A stretch of DNA of 17,389 nt from Methanomassiliicoccales archaeon (GCA_028679935.1 JAJRAL010000152.1:1-17389), one strand, 5' to 3'; positions 1 through 7,123 are shown, counted from the first letter of the stretch. Notes: generated by a model from the sequence alone, not told the origin. Numbers and translations: made by a program.

Positions 1-394
1 CCGTAGATCGGCCTGCCGTCGACCATGCCGAAGAGCGTCGGCTTCCCCGGCTTGATTCGGATGCCATGGAATAGCACCTTGCCCCGCTCCGCGATGACGT
101 CCCGGAGCAGGTCCTGCTCCCCGGCCGAGCTTCCGCCGGAGAAGACGACCACATCCGCCTCGAGCGACGTTTCAAGCGCCTCTGCCAATCATCGATGTCA
201 TCGGCCGCACGTTTCGGCGGTATCGGTGAGCAGCCGTTCGTGTAAAGCACGTTCGAGATCGGGTATGAGTTCGCCGTAACCTTGCCTAACGACTCGCCGA
301 GACGGATCGTCTCGGTCTCCTCGATCGGACGTGTGCTCGAGGAACAGATCGCCAGGGCGTCTTCGATTTCCACCATGTCCCGCAGCGGCCTCAC
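1..394 (-). pseudogene. moeA: Damaged molybdopterin molybdotransferase MoeA (internal deletion plus frameshift, cut by window edge)
   Basis: MoeA inserts molybdate into adenylylated molybdopterin, the last step of cofactor synthesis. Reading leftward from a GTG at 394, which overlaps the moaB stop as GTGA, the first ~40 residues match a MoeA N-terminus (RPLRDMVEIEDAL, then PIEETETIRLGESLGKV). The next residues (NSYPISNVL...NGC...DDIDD) align with the MogA-like C-terminal domain, so about 150 residues normally in between (rest of domain I, domain II, start of domain III) are absent. Near 188-190 the frame shifts by one base: in the second frame the protein continues AEALETSLEADVVVFSGGSS, then FHGIRIKPGKPTLFG, a clear MoeA domain III. 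The gene continues past position 1. Either a true pseudogene or an assembly error; the family call is firm, the cause is not. Confidence 0.8.
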
Positions 395-894
395 TTTGAT
401 GCCTCGTGCACGAGATGCCCCAGACCCGGAACGATCAGCCTCTCCATAGCCAGCCTAGCCGCGTCGACCGAGCCAGGAAGGCAGAAGACGACCTTGCCGT
501 CCGAGACCCCGGCGACGGCCCGAGAGAGCATCGCCCTGACGCCCGTCTTCTCGTAGCTCATCGAGCGGAACAACTCCCCGAACCCGTCGAGGCGCTTCTC
601 GAGGAACGGCTCGACGGCCTCGATCGTCACGTCCTTGGAGGAGACGCCTGTGCCACCGGTGATGACCACGACCTCGACTCGGTTCGACTCGAGCTCCTCC
701 CTGAGGGCCGAGTCGATGTCCTTCACATCGTTCCTGACCGTGCGCCTCACGTTAACGGTGTGGCCGGCCGCGAGGAGCATCGAGCGGATGAGATCTCCGG
801 ACTCGTCAGTTTCCTCCGTCCGCGAGTCGCTAACGGTTATCACGCCGCACTTGACCTTGTCCCTTGTCATCGCCGCGTGCTCGCCCTCGGTCAT
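391..894 (-). CDS. moaB: Molybdenum cofactor biosynthesis protein MoaB (MogA/MoaB family)
   Basis: This 167-residue protein belongs to the MogA/MoaB family that adenylylates molybdopterin before metal insertion by MoeA. Seen in sequence: the N-terminal strand KCGVITVSDSR, and the molybdopterin-binding loop VVVITGGTGVSSKDVT followed by IEAVEPFLEKRLDGFGELFR, all hallmarks of the family, with usual length. The ATG at 894 overlaps the moaC stop (ATGA), and GGAAGGG lies about 7 bases upstream, so this start is preferred over extensions further upstream that would lie inside moaC. The stop overlaps the GTG of the moeA remnant (GTGA). Co-transcription and translational coupling with moaC are inferred from the overlaps. 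Confidence 0.93.
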   Translation of the reverse strand: MTEGEHAAMTRDKVKCGVITVSDSRTEETDESGDLIRSMLLAAGHTVNVRRTVRNDVKDIDSALREELESNRVEVVVITGGTGVSSKDVTIEAVEPFLEKRLDGFGELFRSMSYEKTGVRAMLSRAVAGVSDGKVVFCLPGSVDAARLAMERLIVPGLGHLVHEASK

Positions 895-1331
895 TGCGGA
901 CCCTTCCATTTGTCTTCGACCTTGACCTCGCGGACGAAGACGTTCGGATACTGCCCCATCTCGTCCTTCTCGAGCCCCTTGACCATGTCCCAGATCGTGA
1001 GCAGCGCCGACGAGACCGCGACCAGCGCTTCCATCTCGACGCCGGTCCGGGACCTCGCCCGCACCTCGGCCCTGCACCCGACGCCGTCATTCACGACGTC
1101 TAGCTGCACCTTGACCGAATCCAGAGGGACCTGATGGCAGTACGGGATGATCGTCGAGGTGTTCTTCGCCCCCTGGATCGCGGCGATCCGCGCCGTCTCG
1201 AGCACGTTGCCCTTCTCGATTCTACCTTGCCTAATCGCCTCCACCGTGCCGGGCGAGAGGACTATCCTCCCGCAGGCCGACGCCTTCCTCGGGACCGCCT
1301 CCTTGTCCGAGATGTCAACCATTCCAGTCAT
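891..1331 (-). CDS. moaC: Cyclic pyranopterin monophosphate synthase MoaC
   Basis: MoaC converts the MoaA product (3',8-cyclo-GTP) to cyclic pyranopterin monophosphate. The 146-residue protein shows the family signatures: MVDISDKEAVPRKA at the N-terminus, KGNVLETARIAAIQGAKNT, the active-site IPYCHQVPLDSVKV (histidine in CH), and TGVEMEALVAVSSALLTIWDM with the conserved acidic residues, then the D...K pair of DMVK. The length is normal and no key residue is missing. The ATG at 1331 overlaps the moaE stop by 4 bases, and the stop overlaps the moaB ATG. MoaA, its expected upstream partner, is not in this window. Confidence 0.95.
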   Translation of the reverse strand: MTGMVDISDKEAVPRKASACGRIVLSPGTVEAIRQGRIEKGNVLETARIAAIQGAKNTSTIIPYCHQVPLDSVKVQLDVVNDGVGCRAEVRARSRTGVEMEALVAVSSALLTIWDMVKGLEKDEMGQYPNVFVREVKVEDKWKGPQ

Positions 1332-1735
1332 GACCTATCCCCCCACTTTTCCCCCTCGCGGCAGATCTCCTTCTTCCAGATCGGGGCCAATTCCCTCATC
1401 CGGTCGACGATCCGCTCGACCGCGACAAACGCCTCCTTGCGATGCGCAGCGGAGGCGGCGGCGACGACCGCGTCCTCACCCGGCCGCAGTCTTCCAGTTC
1501 TGTGTACGACGGCAGCGTCGACCAGGCCGTGCTCGCCCTTCGCCTCGTCGACGATGTGCGGAAGCTCATCGAGCGCCATCGGCTCGTAGCACTCGACCTC
1601 CAGGAATTCGACTTTACCCGCCTTTCCCGCTGGTCGAACGCTCCCGACGAACACGGCGGTAGCGCCCGCCTCCCTTCCCTTCAGGTGAGCGATGATCGAC
1701 GCAACGTCGAGCGGCTCCGTCTGGAATGTGATCAA
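1328..1735 (-). CDS. moaE: Molybdopterin synthase catalytic subunit MoaE
   Basis: MoaE is the large subunit of molybdopterin synthase; it transfers sulfur from the MoaD thiocarboxylate to cyclic pyranopterin monophosphate. The 135 residues carry the family motifs GATAVFVGSVRP, LEVECYEPMALDELPHI, HRTGRLRPGEDAV, AAHRKEAFVAVE and the C-terminal APIWKKEICREGEKW, which contains the catalytic lysines. The start is a TTG at 1735, one base after the moaD stop. The only nearby ATG (1740) hits a stop after two codons. A GGAGG formed by the last two glycine codons of moaD lies 5 bases upstream and decides the start. Strict moaD-moaE pairing supports co-synthesis of the two subunits. Confidence 0.95.
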   Translation of the reverse strand: MITFQTEPLDVASIIAHLKGREAGATAVFVGSVRPAGKAGKVEFLEVECYEPMALDELPHIVDEAKGEHGLVDAAVVHRTGRLRPGEDAVVAAASAAHRKEAFVAVERIVDRMRELAPIWKKEICREGEKWGDRS

Positions 1736-1736
1736 G

Positions 1737-1982
1737 TCATCCTCCGGTGGCTGGGGGCAGGAGCGCGACCTCGTCGCCCTCCTTGACCCTCTCCTCTCCC
1801 CTCGACCTCTTCCTGTTCAGCGACACGAGCATCTCATCGCTCTGGCGATTCAGCACAGGATGCTTCGATAGGACCGCGGCGACGACGTCGGAGACGCGCG
1901 CTCCTTCGGTGACAACGATTGATTCCTCACCCACCTTCGCCAGCTCCCGGTAGCGGGCGAAGAGCTTGACCTTCACGTTCAT
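1737..1982 (-). CDS. moaD: Molybdopterin synthase sulfur-carrier subunit MoaD
   Basis: This 81-residue ubiquitin-fold protein carries sulfur as a C-terminal thiocarboxylate and donates it within molybdopterin synthase. Seen: MNVKVKLFARYRELA at the N-terminus, RVSDVVAAVLSKHPVL, DEVALLPPATGG at the C-terminus, ending in the obligatory Gly-Gly. Length is normal. The ATG at 1982 has no convincing Shine-Dalgarno, but a TATA-like GGTTTATCT about 36 bases upstream suggests a very short leader. It is the first gene of the moaD-moaE-moaC-moaB-moeA unit. SAMP-like modifier function is also possible for archaeal ubiquitin-like proteins, but the adjacent moaE favours molybdopterin synthase. Confidence 0.93.
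   Translation of the reverse strand: MNVKVKLFARYRELAKVGEESIVVTEGARVSDVVAAVLSKHPVLNRQSDEMLVSLNRKRSRGEERVKEGDEVALLPPATGG
1741..1745 (-). promoter_or_regulatory. Shine-Dalgarno of moaE embedded in the Gly-Gly end of moaD
   Basis: On the minus strand GGAGG sits 5 bases before the TTG start of moaE. The same bases encode the final Gly-Gly of MoaD, the residues that must be thiocarboxylated. One short sequence therefore serves both as the functional tail of one subunit and as ribosome binding site for its partner. Seen directly; functional use is inferred. Confidence 0.7.
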
Positions 1983-2013
1983 TCTAGGCGAGGAGTAACA
2001 CCCGTTTGGGCGG

Positions 2014-2022
2014 AGATAAACC
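2014..2022 (-). promoter_or_regulatory. Candidate TATA box for the moa operon
   Basis: On the minus strand GGTTTATCT lies in the 55-base gap between purC and moaD, centred about 36 bases before the moaD ATG. With the usual archaeal TATA-to-start spacing, transcription would begin about 9 bases before the gene. It is the only AT-rich patch in the gap. Read-through from purC is an alternative. Confidence 0.35.
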
Positions 2023-2037
2023 CTCTTCCCGCCGGGC

Positions 2038-2943
2038 TCAGCGGAACGACTCGCCGCTGATCCTCTCGAACATCTCGACGTAGAGATCGCTGACCTGCTC
2101 CACCATCGGCTCAGGAAGTGGAGGGATCGGGGGCTCTGGCTCTCCGGCCTTGCGGGCCTTCATCAGCTTGTCGAAGTAGCCGGTCTCGCGGTAGTGCTGC
2201 CGAACCGCCTCCTTCGAGAGCTCGAGGAAGTGGCCCTTGGCGTACTCGTCCTCGTCCCACCAACGGTCCTCGTCGGAGGTGCCGAAAGTGTCGACGACCA
2301 TCAGCCTCCGCTTCTCGTCGAAGGCCAGCTCCTTCTTCCCGTCGACGTGGATGAGCATCCGCTCCTCGACCTCGGAAGAGATCAGAGTGTCGATCTTGCC
2401 CACCACCTCAAGGGCGCGGCCGTATTCCTCCAGCGTCATGCCGGAGATCTTGACCGCCTCCTCCGGGCTGACGTGGCGGTCGACCTTCTCCAATTTCGTC
2501 GTCGTCTCGTAGAGCGGCGTCGGAAGCTTGTCGCCGTACTTGACCTTCGTCCCCTTGGGAAAGCCGAGTGACTCTGGCGTTATCTCGCCCTCCTTGATTC
2601 GGTCCATCAGGGAACCGGCCACGTAGTGGCGTGAGATGAACTCGAGCGGGATCAGGTAGTTGGTGCGGCTGCAGTTCAGCTTGGAGTAGTCCGGGATGAT
2701 GTCAACCTTCTTGACCCTCATCCGGTTCGGCGGTACCAGCTCCTTGAAGTGCGTGCGGATGCCGTTCTTCTTGAGGAGCTGGAACCAGACGGCCGCGGTG
2801 CGGCAGAGTGTTTCGCCCTTGTGGGGTATCTGGGTGGGGATGATCTTGTCGAAGACGGAGATCTGGTCAGTGAACACGAACTCGAGCGTCGAATCGTCGA
2901 CCTCATAGACCTGTTTCACCTTGCCCGTTCTCAACAGTTTCAT
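2038..2943 (-). CDS. purC: Phosphoribosylaminoimidazole-succinocarboxamide synthase (SAICAR synthetase)
   Basis: PurC joins CAIR and aspartate with ATP to form SAICAR in de novo purine synthesis. The 301-residue protein begins MKLLRTGKVKQVYEV, the typical SAICAR synthetase opening, and contains FTDQISVFDKIIPTQIPHKG, FISRHYVAGSLMDRI, ERMLIHVDGKKELAFDEK and MVVDTFGTSDEDRWW (ATP/Mg and substrate-binding segments). Its length matches the ~300-residue form of the family. The ATG at 2943 was chosen over an upstream extension of 57 residues because homology starts here and a TATA-like GGTATATC lies about 36 bases upstream. It is not obviously linked in function to its neighbours. Confidence 0.95.
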   Translation of the reverse strand: MKLLRTGKVKQVYEVDDSTLEFVFTDQISVFDKIIPTQIPHKGETLCRTAAVWFQLLKKNGIRTHFKELVPPNRMRVKKVDIIPDYSKLNCSRTNYLIPLEFISRHYVAGSLMDRIKEGEITPESLGFPKGTKVKYGDKLPTPLYETTTKLEKVDRHVSPEEAVKISGMTLEEYGRALEVVGKIDTLISSEVEERMLIHVDGKKELAFDEKRRLMVVDTFGTSDEDRWWDEDEYAKGHFLELSKEAVRQHYRETGYFDKLMKARKAGEPEPPIPPLPEPMVEQVSDLYVEMFERISGESFR

Positions 2944-2975
2944 CAGCGCACCGCCTTCAGAATTGGATTGGAGTA

Positions 2976-2983
2976 GATATACC
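2976..2983 (-). promoter_or_regulatory. Candidate TATA box for purC
   Basis: GGTATATC on the minus strand is centred about 36 bases before the purC ATG, placing a transcription start about 9 bases upstream of the gene. It is the strongest TATA match in the purC/GNAT divergent region. Confidence 0.5.
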
Positions 2984-3045
2984 TCTTGCTGGTCGCTCCT
3001 GGAGCGAAACGAACCGGTATCGTCCAATTGCCACGCGGTGCCGAA

Positions 3046-3081
3046 GCGAAACGTGAAATACGTCGGGCACGGAATGTGCCC
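3046..3081 (+). promoter_or_regulatory. Candidate promoter and operator-like inverted repeat of the GNAT gene
   Basis: The stretch holds GCGAAACG (3046-3053), a weak TATA-like GAAATAC (3055-3061) centred about 27 bases before the ATG at 3084, and a perfect inverted repeat GGGCAC-GGAAT-GTGCCC (3065-3081) ending two bases before that ATG. This layout would give a leaderless mRNA, with the inverted repeat where a bound repressor would block the polymerase. A second GCGAAACG copy lies at 3004-3011, 42 bases away. Seen directly; regulatory role is inferred. Confidence 0.4.
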
Positions 3082-3083
3082 AG

Positions 3084-3686
3084 ATGAATGGAGGTGCGAG
3101 CACCGACCGTCCACGGGTTGCTGGAGCGCCTGGACTGCTCTCGAGGGCCAAGGCGAAGGCCGGCCTAGGATCCTGGAGCAACCTACTCTACCGCCTCGAC
3201 CTGGAGACGATCACTGCCGATGTCGAACTGCCTCCGGACCTGACCCTGGTTCGTTCCGATGCACCGATGGTGGATTGGCCGGACGTGCGGTCGGCCGCCT
3301 CGCAATCCCCCGGTCCGGGCGAACCGAAGGACATATGGCTCAACGCTCTCCTCGCCGATGAGGCGATCGGCACCATTGCCGCGTGCTTCAGGAGATACTA
3401 TGTTAGGGAGATCGCCGAGACGGTCTTCTATCCGGAAGGCTACCTTTTCGGCTTCAAGGTCCGCAAAGACCTCAGGAACCGAGGGATAGGAGCGCTGCTG
3501 CTCTATTCTATGGTACGCGTCATTTCCGAGGAGAAGGGGGCCGGGTCTGTGCGTGCCCTGGTGGACTCGAAGAACGTCGCCTCGATGATGGTATTCGAAC
3601 GCGCCGGGTTCCGGGTCGTCGGACGCGTCGACTGCTTCTCGGTCCTGGGACGCACGTTCCATGTCAGGAATGAGCTGGATCGCTAG
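3084..3686 (+). CDS. GNAT family N-acetyltransferase
   Basis: A 200-residue protein with a C-terminal GNAT acetyl-CoA-binding domain. The acetyl-CoA loop is RNRGIG (131-136) after the strand FGFKVRKDL, and the domain ends with the common pattern DSKNVASMMVFERAGFRVVG (161-180). The first ~50 residues are not clearly conserved. Acceptor unknown; substrate could be an amino sugar, a small molecule or a protein N-terminus, and nothing here decides it. The ATG at 3084 is preferred because the candidate TATA box sits at leaderless spacing. The gene is divergent from purC and its stop is 3 bases from the stop of the flippase gene, so it is its own transcription unit. Confidence 0.85.
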   Translation: MNGGASTDRPRVAGAPGLLSRAKAKAGLGSWSNLLYRLDLETITADVELPPDLTLVRSDAPMVDWPDVRSAASQSPGPGEPKDIWLNALLADEAIGTIAACFRRYYVREIAETVFYPEGYLFGFKVRKDLRNRGIGALLLYSMVRVISEEKGAGSVRALVDSKNVASMMVFERAGFRVVGRVDCFSVLGRTFHVRNELDR

Positions 3687-3689
3687 GAC

Positions 3690-5243
3690 TCACTCCTTCT
3701 TCCGCTTCAGCTCTTTCGAGACGTAGCCCGAGACCTCCTTCGGGCTGATGACGGCCCGGAAGTAGGTGATGTCGTATCCGGTAAGCTCCCGCATGACGAA
3801 GAGCAGGCCAGCGAAGATACCAATCGCAATGAGACCGTATACTACGAGATCGTACCAGTAGGAGAGCGTCCAAACCGAGAGGAGCAGCGCCAACAGCACA
3901 CCGGTGATGCCTGCGGCGAGGAAGTGGATGAGGATCCTGGGATTCCCCTTTGCGCCGGTCATGGACGATGCCAGACGTCTCGTATAGAGGAGGACCGCCA
4001 CCGAGATTATCACCCCAACGACCGCCGCACCCACAAAGCCCCATCCCAGCATCGGAACGCCTGCGAAGTCCGAAGGAACGAAGATGATGAGGAGGACGAG
4101 GTTCGATGCGAGCACGACTCCCATCATCCTGGCCAACAGGCTCGGTCGGTCCATGGCCACTATCTGAGGGACATAGGCCTGGGTCAGCATCGTCGCGAAC
4201 GTGGCGATGGCGAGTATCTGCATCGCTTCGCCTGCAGGGGCGAATGCCGGGCCGAGGAAGGTAACGGCGACCTGGGTCGGCGCGACGATGGTCGCGACGA
4301 TCAGGGGAAGTCCGAGCATCGAAATGTACCTCTCGGCGGTCCAGGTCAGCCCCTTGACCTCATCCATCCTTTTCTCCGCCATGAGCTGGGAGATCGCGGG
4401 GAATGTTATCGTCGAGATGGCGATTCCAAGGAAGCCGAGCACGCCGAGGAGCGTCTGGCTGCCGCTGAAGTAACCGACCGCGACATCGGTCCCGAACCAC
4501 CCGATGAATATCTTGTCGAGATTCCAGGAGACGGTGCCGAAGATGTTGATGGCCGTGACCGGTATGGCGAACTTGATGTAGGAACGGAACATCGTAGGCT
4601 TCTTCCATCTGACCTTGTCCCGCCGCATGAACCAGATGCCGACTATGAGCATCGCGCTCCCGCCGACGGCGTAGGCGGCCGCTAGCTGTATCGCCCCCAA
4701 GCCGTAGACCGAAATCAGGATAACGAGGGGAAGCCGGACCAGGGGATCGACCATGATAATCAGCTGGTTCTTGGAGGCCTCCATCTTCGCCTCGTAGGTC
4801 GTCCAGGCGATGTTGGCCAGGTCGTAGAAGACGTAGTAGAGGATGAATAGCAGGACGACGCCCAGCTGGTCGCTCGAAAGGCCGCTCCCTGCCAGCGAAA
4901 GCAAGGCCACGTACAACAAGACGACGGTGACCATGACCGCCGTCAGGGCGATCTTGATGGTCGTGTAGGTGGAGACGCAGTCCTCGAGGCACCTGCCCTC
5001 CGAGACCCTCTTGACGTGGGCGGCATTGAAACCCAGCTCGGCGATGGTGTTGAAAATGGCGACGAAGGCGAGCCCCCATGCGACGGTACCGTAGACGCCT
5101 GGCCCGAGGTATCGGGTGATGAACAGCATCCCGATCAGGGCGAAGATCGACCCGATCACGCGCGAGGCGAGGATGATGAACGACTTCTGTCCAAGCAAGT
5201 TGTCTCCTCCCCTATTGGGAAGTTTGATTATTTCAACGCTCAC
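3690..5243 (-). CDS. Polysaccharide/oligosaccharide flippase, Wzx-like (MATE/MOP superfamily)
   Basis: A 517-residue multi-pass membrane protein with roughly 12-14 hydrophobic segments. The N-terminal part ASRVIGSIFALIGMLFITRY followed by LGPGVYGTVAWGLAF, with the conserved R-LGP-xYG pattern, and the later YFSGSQTLLGVLGFLG and FPAISQLMAEKR segments are typical of polysaccharide flippases. These flip lipid-linked oligosaccharides across the membrane. The GTG at 5243 gives the longest frame and keeps the NLLGQK lead-in. A TTG at 5198, preceded by GGGGAGGAG at good spacing, is a serious alternative giving 502 residues. The tail is very basic (KELKRKKE). The gene is convergent with the GNAT gene and divergent from the BioF2-like gene; context supports surface glycan export. 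Confidence 0.92.
   Translation of the reverse strand: MSVEIIKLPNRGGDNLLGQKSFIILASRVIGSIFALIGMLFITRYLGPGVYGTVAWGLAFVAIFNTIAELGFNAAHVKRVSEGRCLEDCVSTYTTIKIALTAVMVTVVLLYVALLSLAGSGLSSDQLGVVLLFILYYVFYDLANIAWTTYEAKMEASKNQLIIMVDPLVRLPLVILISVYGLGAIQLAAAYAVGGSAMLIVGIWFMRRDKVRWKKPTMFRSYIKFAIPVTAINIFGTVSWNLDKIFIGWFGTDVAVGYFSGSQTLLGVLGFLGIAISTITFPAISQLMAEKRMDEVKGLTWTAERYISMLGLPLIVATIVAPTQVAVTFLGPAFAPAGEAMQILAIATFATMLTQAYVPQIVAMDRPSLLARMMGVVLASNLVLLIIFVPSDFAGVPMLGWGFVGAAVVGVIISVAVLLYTRRLASSMTGAKGNPRILIHFLAAGITGVLLALLLSVWTLSYWYDLVVYGLIAIGIFAGLLFVMRELTGYDITYFRAVISPKEVSGYVSKELKRKKE
5204..5212 (-). promoter_or_regulatory. Strong Shine-Dalgarno inside the 5' end of the flippase frame
   Basis: GGGGAGGAG on the minus strand lies just before an in-frame TTG at 5198 (core GGAGG 7 bases from it). 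It may mark the true start, or may simply encode Arg-Gly-Gly. The GTG at 5243 has no such site. Confidence 0.4.
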
Positions 5244-5296
5244 ATGATTCGAACAGTCCCGGCATCATCCGCCGAGGCAAGCGAGAGGACGACAGC

Positions 5297-6325
5297 ATGG
5301 AGATCGAGGCGACCGACGACCTGAGCACGATCACGCGAGATCCGACGGAATACCTCCGAGTGCTGGCGAGCTGCGGCGAGGACAGCGTGTTCCTCACACC
5401 GGAGTGGCTCGCCGCCTGGTGGAAACATTTCGGCGAAGGAAGAACCGTCCGGATCCTGAGAGCGGTGGAGGACGGGAGAGCGGTTGGCTTCGGCTGCCTG
5501 ATGGTCTCGGAGCTGGGGTCATTGGTGAAGCTGAAGAAGCTGGAATTCCTCGCCTCCGGGCCCTCGGATCGGCTGGGAATGGTCGCCGAGAATGGACGGG
5601 AGGATGTGACGAAGGCTCTGGTCGAGGCGGTCCGCCAAGATATCAAGTGGGACGTGGCGGAGCTGAATGACATGAAGGAGGGCGGGCCGACGGCGACGCA
5701 GGTGCTCGCGGCGTTCGAGGGGGCGGAAATCTCGACCGAGAAGGTGCCGTACGTCCCGATCTCGGGGGACTTCAAGAGCTATCTGGCTGCCCTCTCGCAG
5801 AACATGCGCCACAACATGACGAGGACGATGAGGAGGAACTTCGACGACCTCAGCTGCTCGTTCGTCCGCCACGTCGCTCCAGAGGAGATCCGGACCGGGA
5901 TGGAGGACCTATTCAAGCTCCACGGTCTGAGGTGGGCATCCAAGGGTGAGGATTCCGCCTTCACCGACCGGGCAATCGCGTTCGTCAAGGAGGCGGCCGC
6001 CGCACTGTCGAAGAGAGGCGTCCCGGTGGTACATGCCCTCGTGACCAAGGATGGCCCGACAGCGATGTCCCTCGGCTTCGAATACAACGGCAGGTATCTC
6101 TACTATCTCTCAGGCCTTGACCCACGATTCTCCAAGTACGGACCGGGACGATGTCTGCTCTCTAAAATAATAGAAGAGGCGCACACCCGAGGCCTGACCG
6201 AGGTCGACCTGCTGCGCGGGGAGGAGCAGTACAAGTACCAGCTCGGCGCGGTCGATCGCCTGAACGTCTCAGCGAAATCGACCAGGCGTTCCCTCAAGGG
6301 GCTGGTCGCGGGGCGCGCCGCCTGA
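5297..6325 (+). CDS. GNAT-fold acyltransferase of the BioF2/CelD-like type (Acetyltransf_6)
   Basis: A 342-residue protein resembling the BioF2-like/CelD acetyltransferase group, often found in exopolysaccharide loci and related in fold to FemAB. Seen: the N-terminal FLTPEWLAAWWKHFGEG (32-48), a charged loop MRHNMTRTMRRNF, then FEYNGRYLYYLSGLDP and the C-terminal TEVDLLRGEEQYKYQLG, where D-x-LRGxExYKxxxG is characteristic. Likely role: acylation of a sugar or lipid-linked glycan in the cytoplasm; the acceptor is not known. The ATG at 5297 follows AGAGGAC at moderate spacing. The stop is 2 bases from the PIG-L gene stop, and the two stops together form TGAGCTCA. It reads divergently from the flippase. 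Confidence 0.82.
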   Translation: MEIEATDDLSTITRDPTEYLRVLASCGEDSVFLTPEWLAAWWKHFGEGRTVRILRAVEDGRAVGFGCLMVSELGSLVKLKKLEFLASGPSDRLGMVAENGREDVTKALVEAVRQDIKWDVAELNDMKEGGPTATQVLAAFEGAEISTEKVPYVPISGDFKSYLAALSQNMRHNMTRTMRRNFDDLSCSFVRHVAPEEIRTGMEDLFKLHGLRWASKGEDSAFTDRAIAFVKEAAAALSKRGVPVVHALVTKDGPTAMSLGFEYNGRYLYYLSGLDPRFSKYGPGRCLLSKIIEEAHTRGLTEVDLLRGEEQYKYQLGAVDRLNVSAKSTRRSLKGLVAGRAA

Positions 6326-6327
6326 GC

Positions 6328-7062
6328 TCAGAAGAAGCGGTGAAGGTCCTTCGCCTCGAGGATGAGGAGCGCCTCCGCGTATCCGTCTATGCCGCTTATC
6401 GCCGCCCTGTACTCGTTGAGGCTGCGGGCCGCTCGGAGATAGTCGAAATCGACCGTCTGAGAGGCGTGAGCCTCGATCGCCTTCCTCTTCCGCTCGAACA
6501 CCGACGTGATGTCGACGATGGCGTTGCACGCGAGCAGATTCCAGACCTCATAGAAGGCCGTCGTCGGGGGCGCCTTCATGCCCTTCAGCGAATCGAGGTA
6601 GGCGTCCGTCACGAGGAGGTGGTCGTCGATGTTCTCCATCGGCGACGGCACGAACACCGTGTCCGGCGAGAAGTCGGAGACCTCCGCCTCGATCTCCCTG
6701 CGGACGTCCGCCTTATTCAACAAGTCGAGGTCGCACATCCTGAACTCCTTGACGCCCAGATGCTTGAGCGACGCGCAGGCCTCGTCCTTCCTGAGGCCGG
6801 TCAAGTCGGGATCCGAATACGAGATCGAGAGGAAGAGGACCCGAACCCTTTTCCTCGCCAGGGTGAGCCTCGCCACTGAACCGCCGCATCCTATCGCCTC
6901 GTCATCTGGATGCGGGGCGAGAACCAGAACATCCTTCCCAGGAGGCGAATCCAAGAGCTTCGGGCTCCAGGCCGTTCTGGCGAGATCGACCGATCCCCTG
7001 ATCCGGTTGCGCGACCTCTCCGCTATGTACCGCAGCTCGAGCTTCAGTGACCTGGAATCCAC
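6328..7062 (-). CDS. PIG-L family deacetylase (LmbE-like)
   Basis: PIG-L proteins are zinc-dependent deacetylases of N-acetylglucosamine-containing substrates. The zinc/catalytic motif is VLVLAPHPDDEAIGCGG; a later DDHLLVTDAY supplies the third zinc histidine. With the GTG start at 7062 the protein is 244 residues and the motif is near residue 50. This start is chosen because TTTTATT on the minus strand lies about 27 bases upstream, giving leaderless spacing, and because earlier in-frame ATGs (7110, 7137) would overlap the divergent glycosyltransferase start. Those longer versions (260 and 269 residues) cannot be excluded. Context suggests deacetylation of an N-acetylated sugar in a surface glycan; the neighbouring acyltransferase might then act on the freed amine (inference). 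Confidence 0.88.
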   Translation of the reverse strand: MDSRSLKLELRYIAERSRNRIRGSVDLARTAWSPKLLDSPPGKDVLVLAPHPDDEAIGCGGSVARLTLARKRVRVLFLSISYSDPDLTGLRKDEACASLKHLGVKEFRMCDLDLLNKADVRREIEAEVSDFSPDTVFVPSPMENIDDHLLVTDAYLDSLKGMKAPPTTAFYEVWNLLACNAIVDITSVFERKRKAIEAHASQTVDFDYLRAARSLNEYRAAISGIDGYAEALLILEAKDLHRFF

Positions 7063-7066
7063 AAGG

Positions 7067-7094
7067 TTATAAGCAGACGGGTCTCCAATAAAAC
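7067..7094. promoter_or_regulatory. Back-to-back promoters of the PIG-L and glycosyltransferase genes
   Basis: TTATAAG on the plus strand (7067-7073) is about 33 bases before the ATG at 7103. AATAAAA (7087-7093) is about 34 bases before the preferred ATG at 7124. Read on the minus strand, the same patch is TTTTATT, about 27 bases before the GTG of the PIG-L gene. The AT-rich island is sharply bounded in GC-rich DNA, so it is a good candidate for two overlapping divergent promoters. Confidence 0.5.
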
Positions 7095-7095
7095 T

Positions 7096-7109
7096 TGCCC
7101 ATATGGGCA
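7096..7109. promoter_or_regulatory. Perfect 14-bp palindrome, operator candidate
   Basis: TGCCCATATGGGCA is a perfect palindrome placed between the AT-rich promoter island and the glycosyltransferase start at 7124, and it contains the alternative ATG at 7103. A dimeric regulator bound here could control either direction. No second copy was noticed in the window. Confidence 0.45.
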
Positions 7110-7123
7110 TAAGGGACTCGTTG

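Noticed and set aside
406..1134. Long plus-strand frames opposite moaB and moaC
   Set aside because: Shadow frames of the well-supported minus-strand genes; their products are Arg/Pro/His-rich with no domains.
3091..3097. GGAGGTG just inside the GNAT gene, a perfect Shine-Dalgarno
   Set aside because: No in-frame start codon follows at usable distance; the bases are explained by Gly-Gly-Ala codons.
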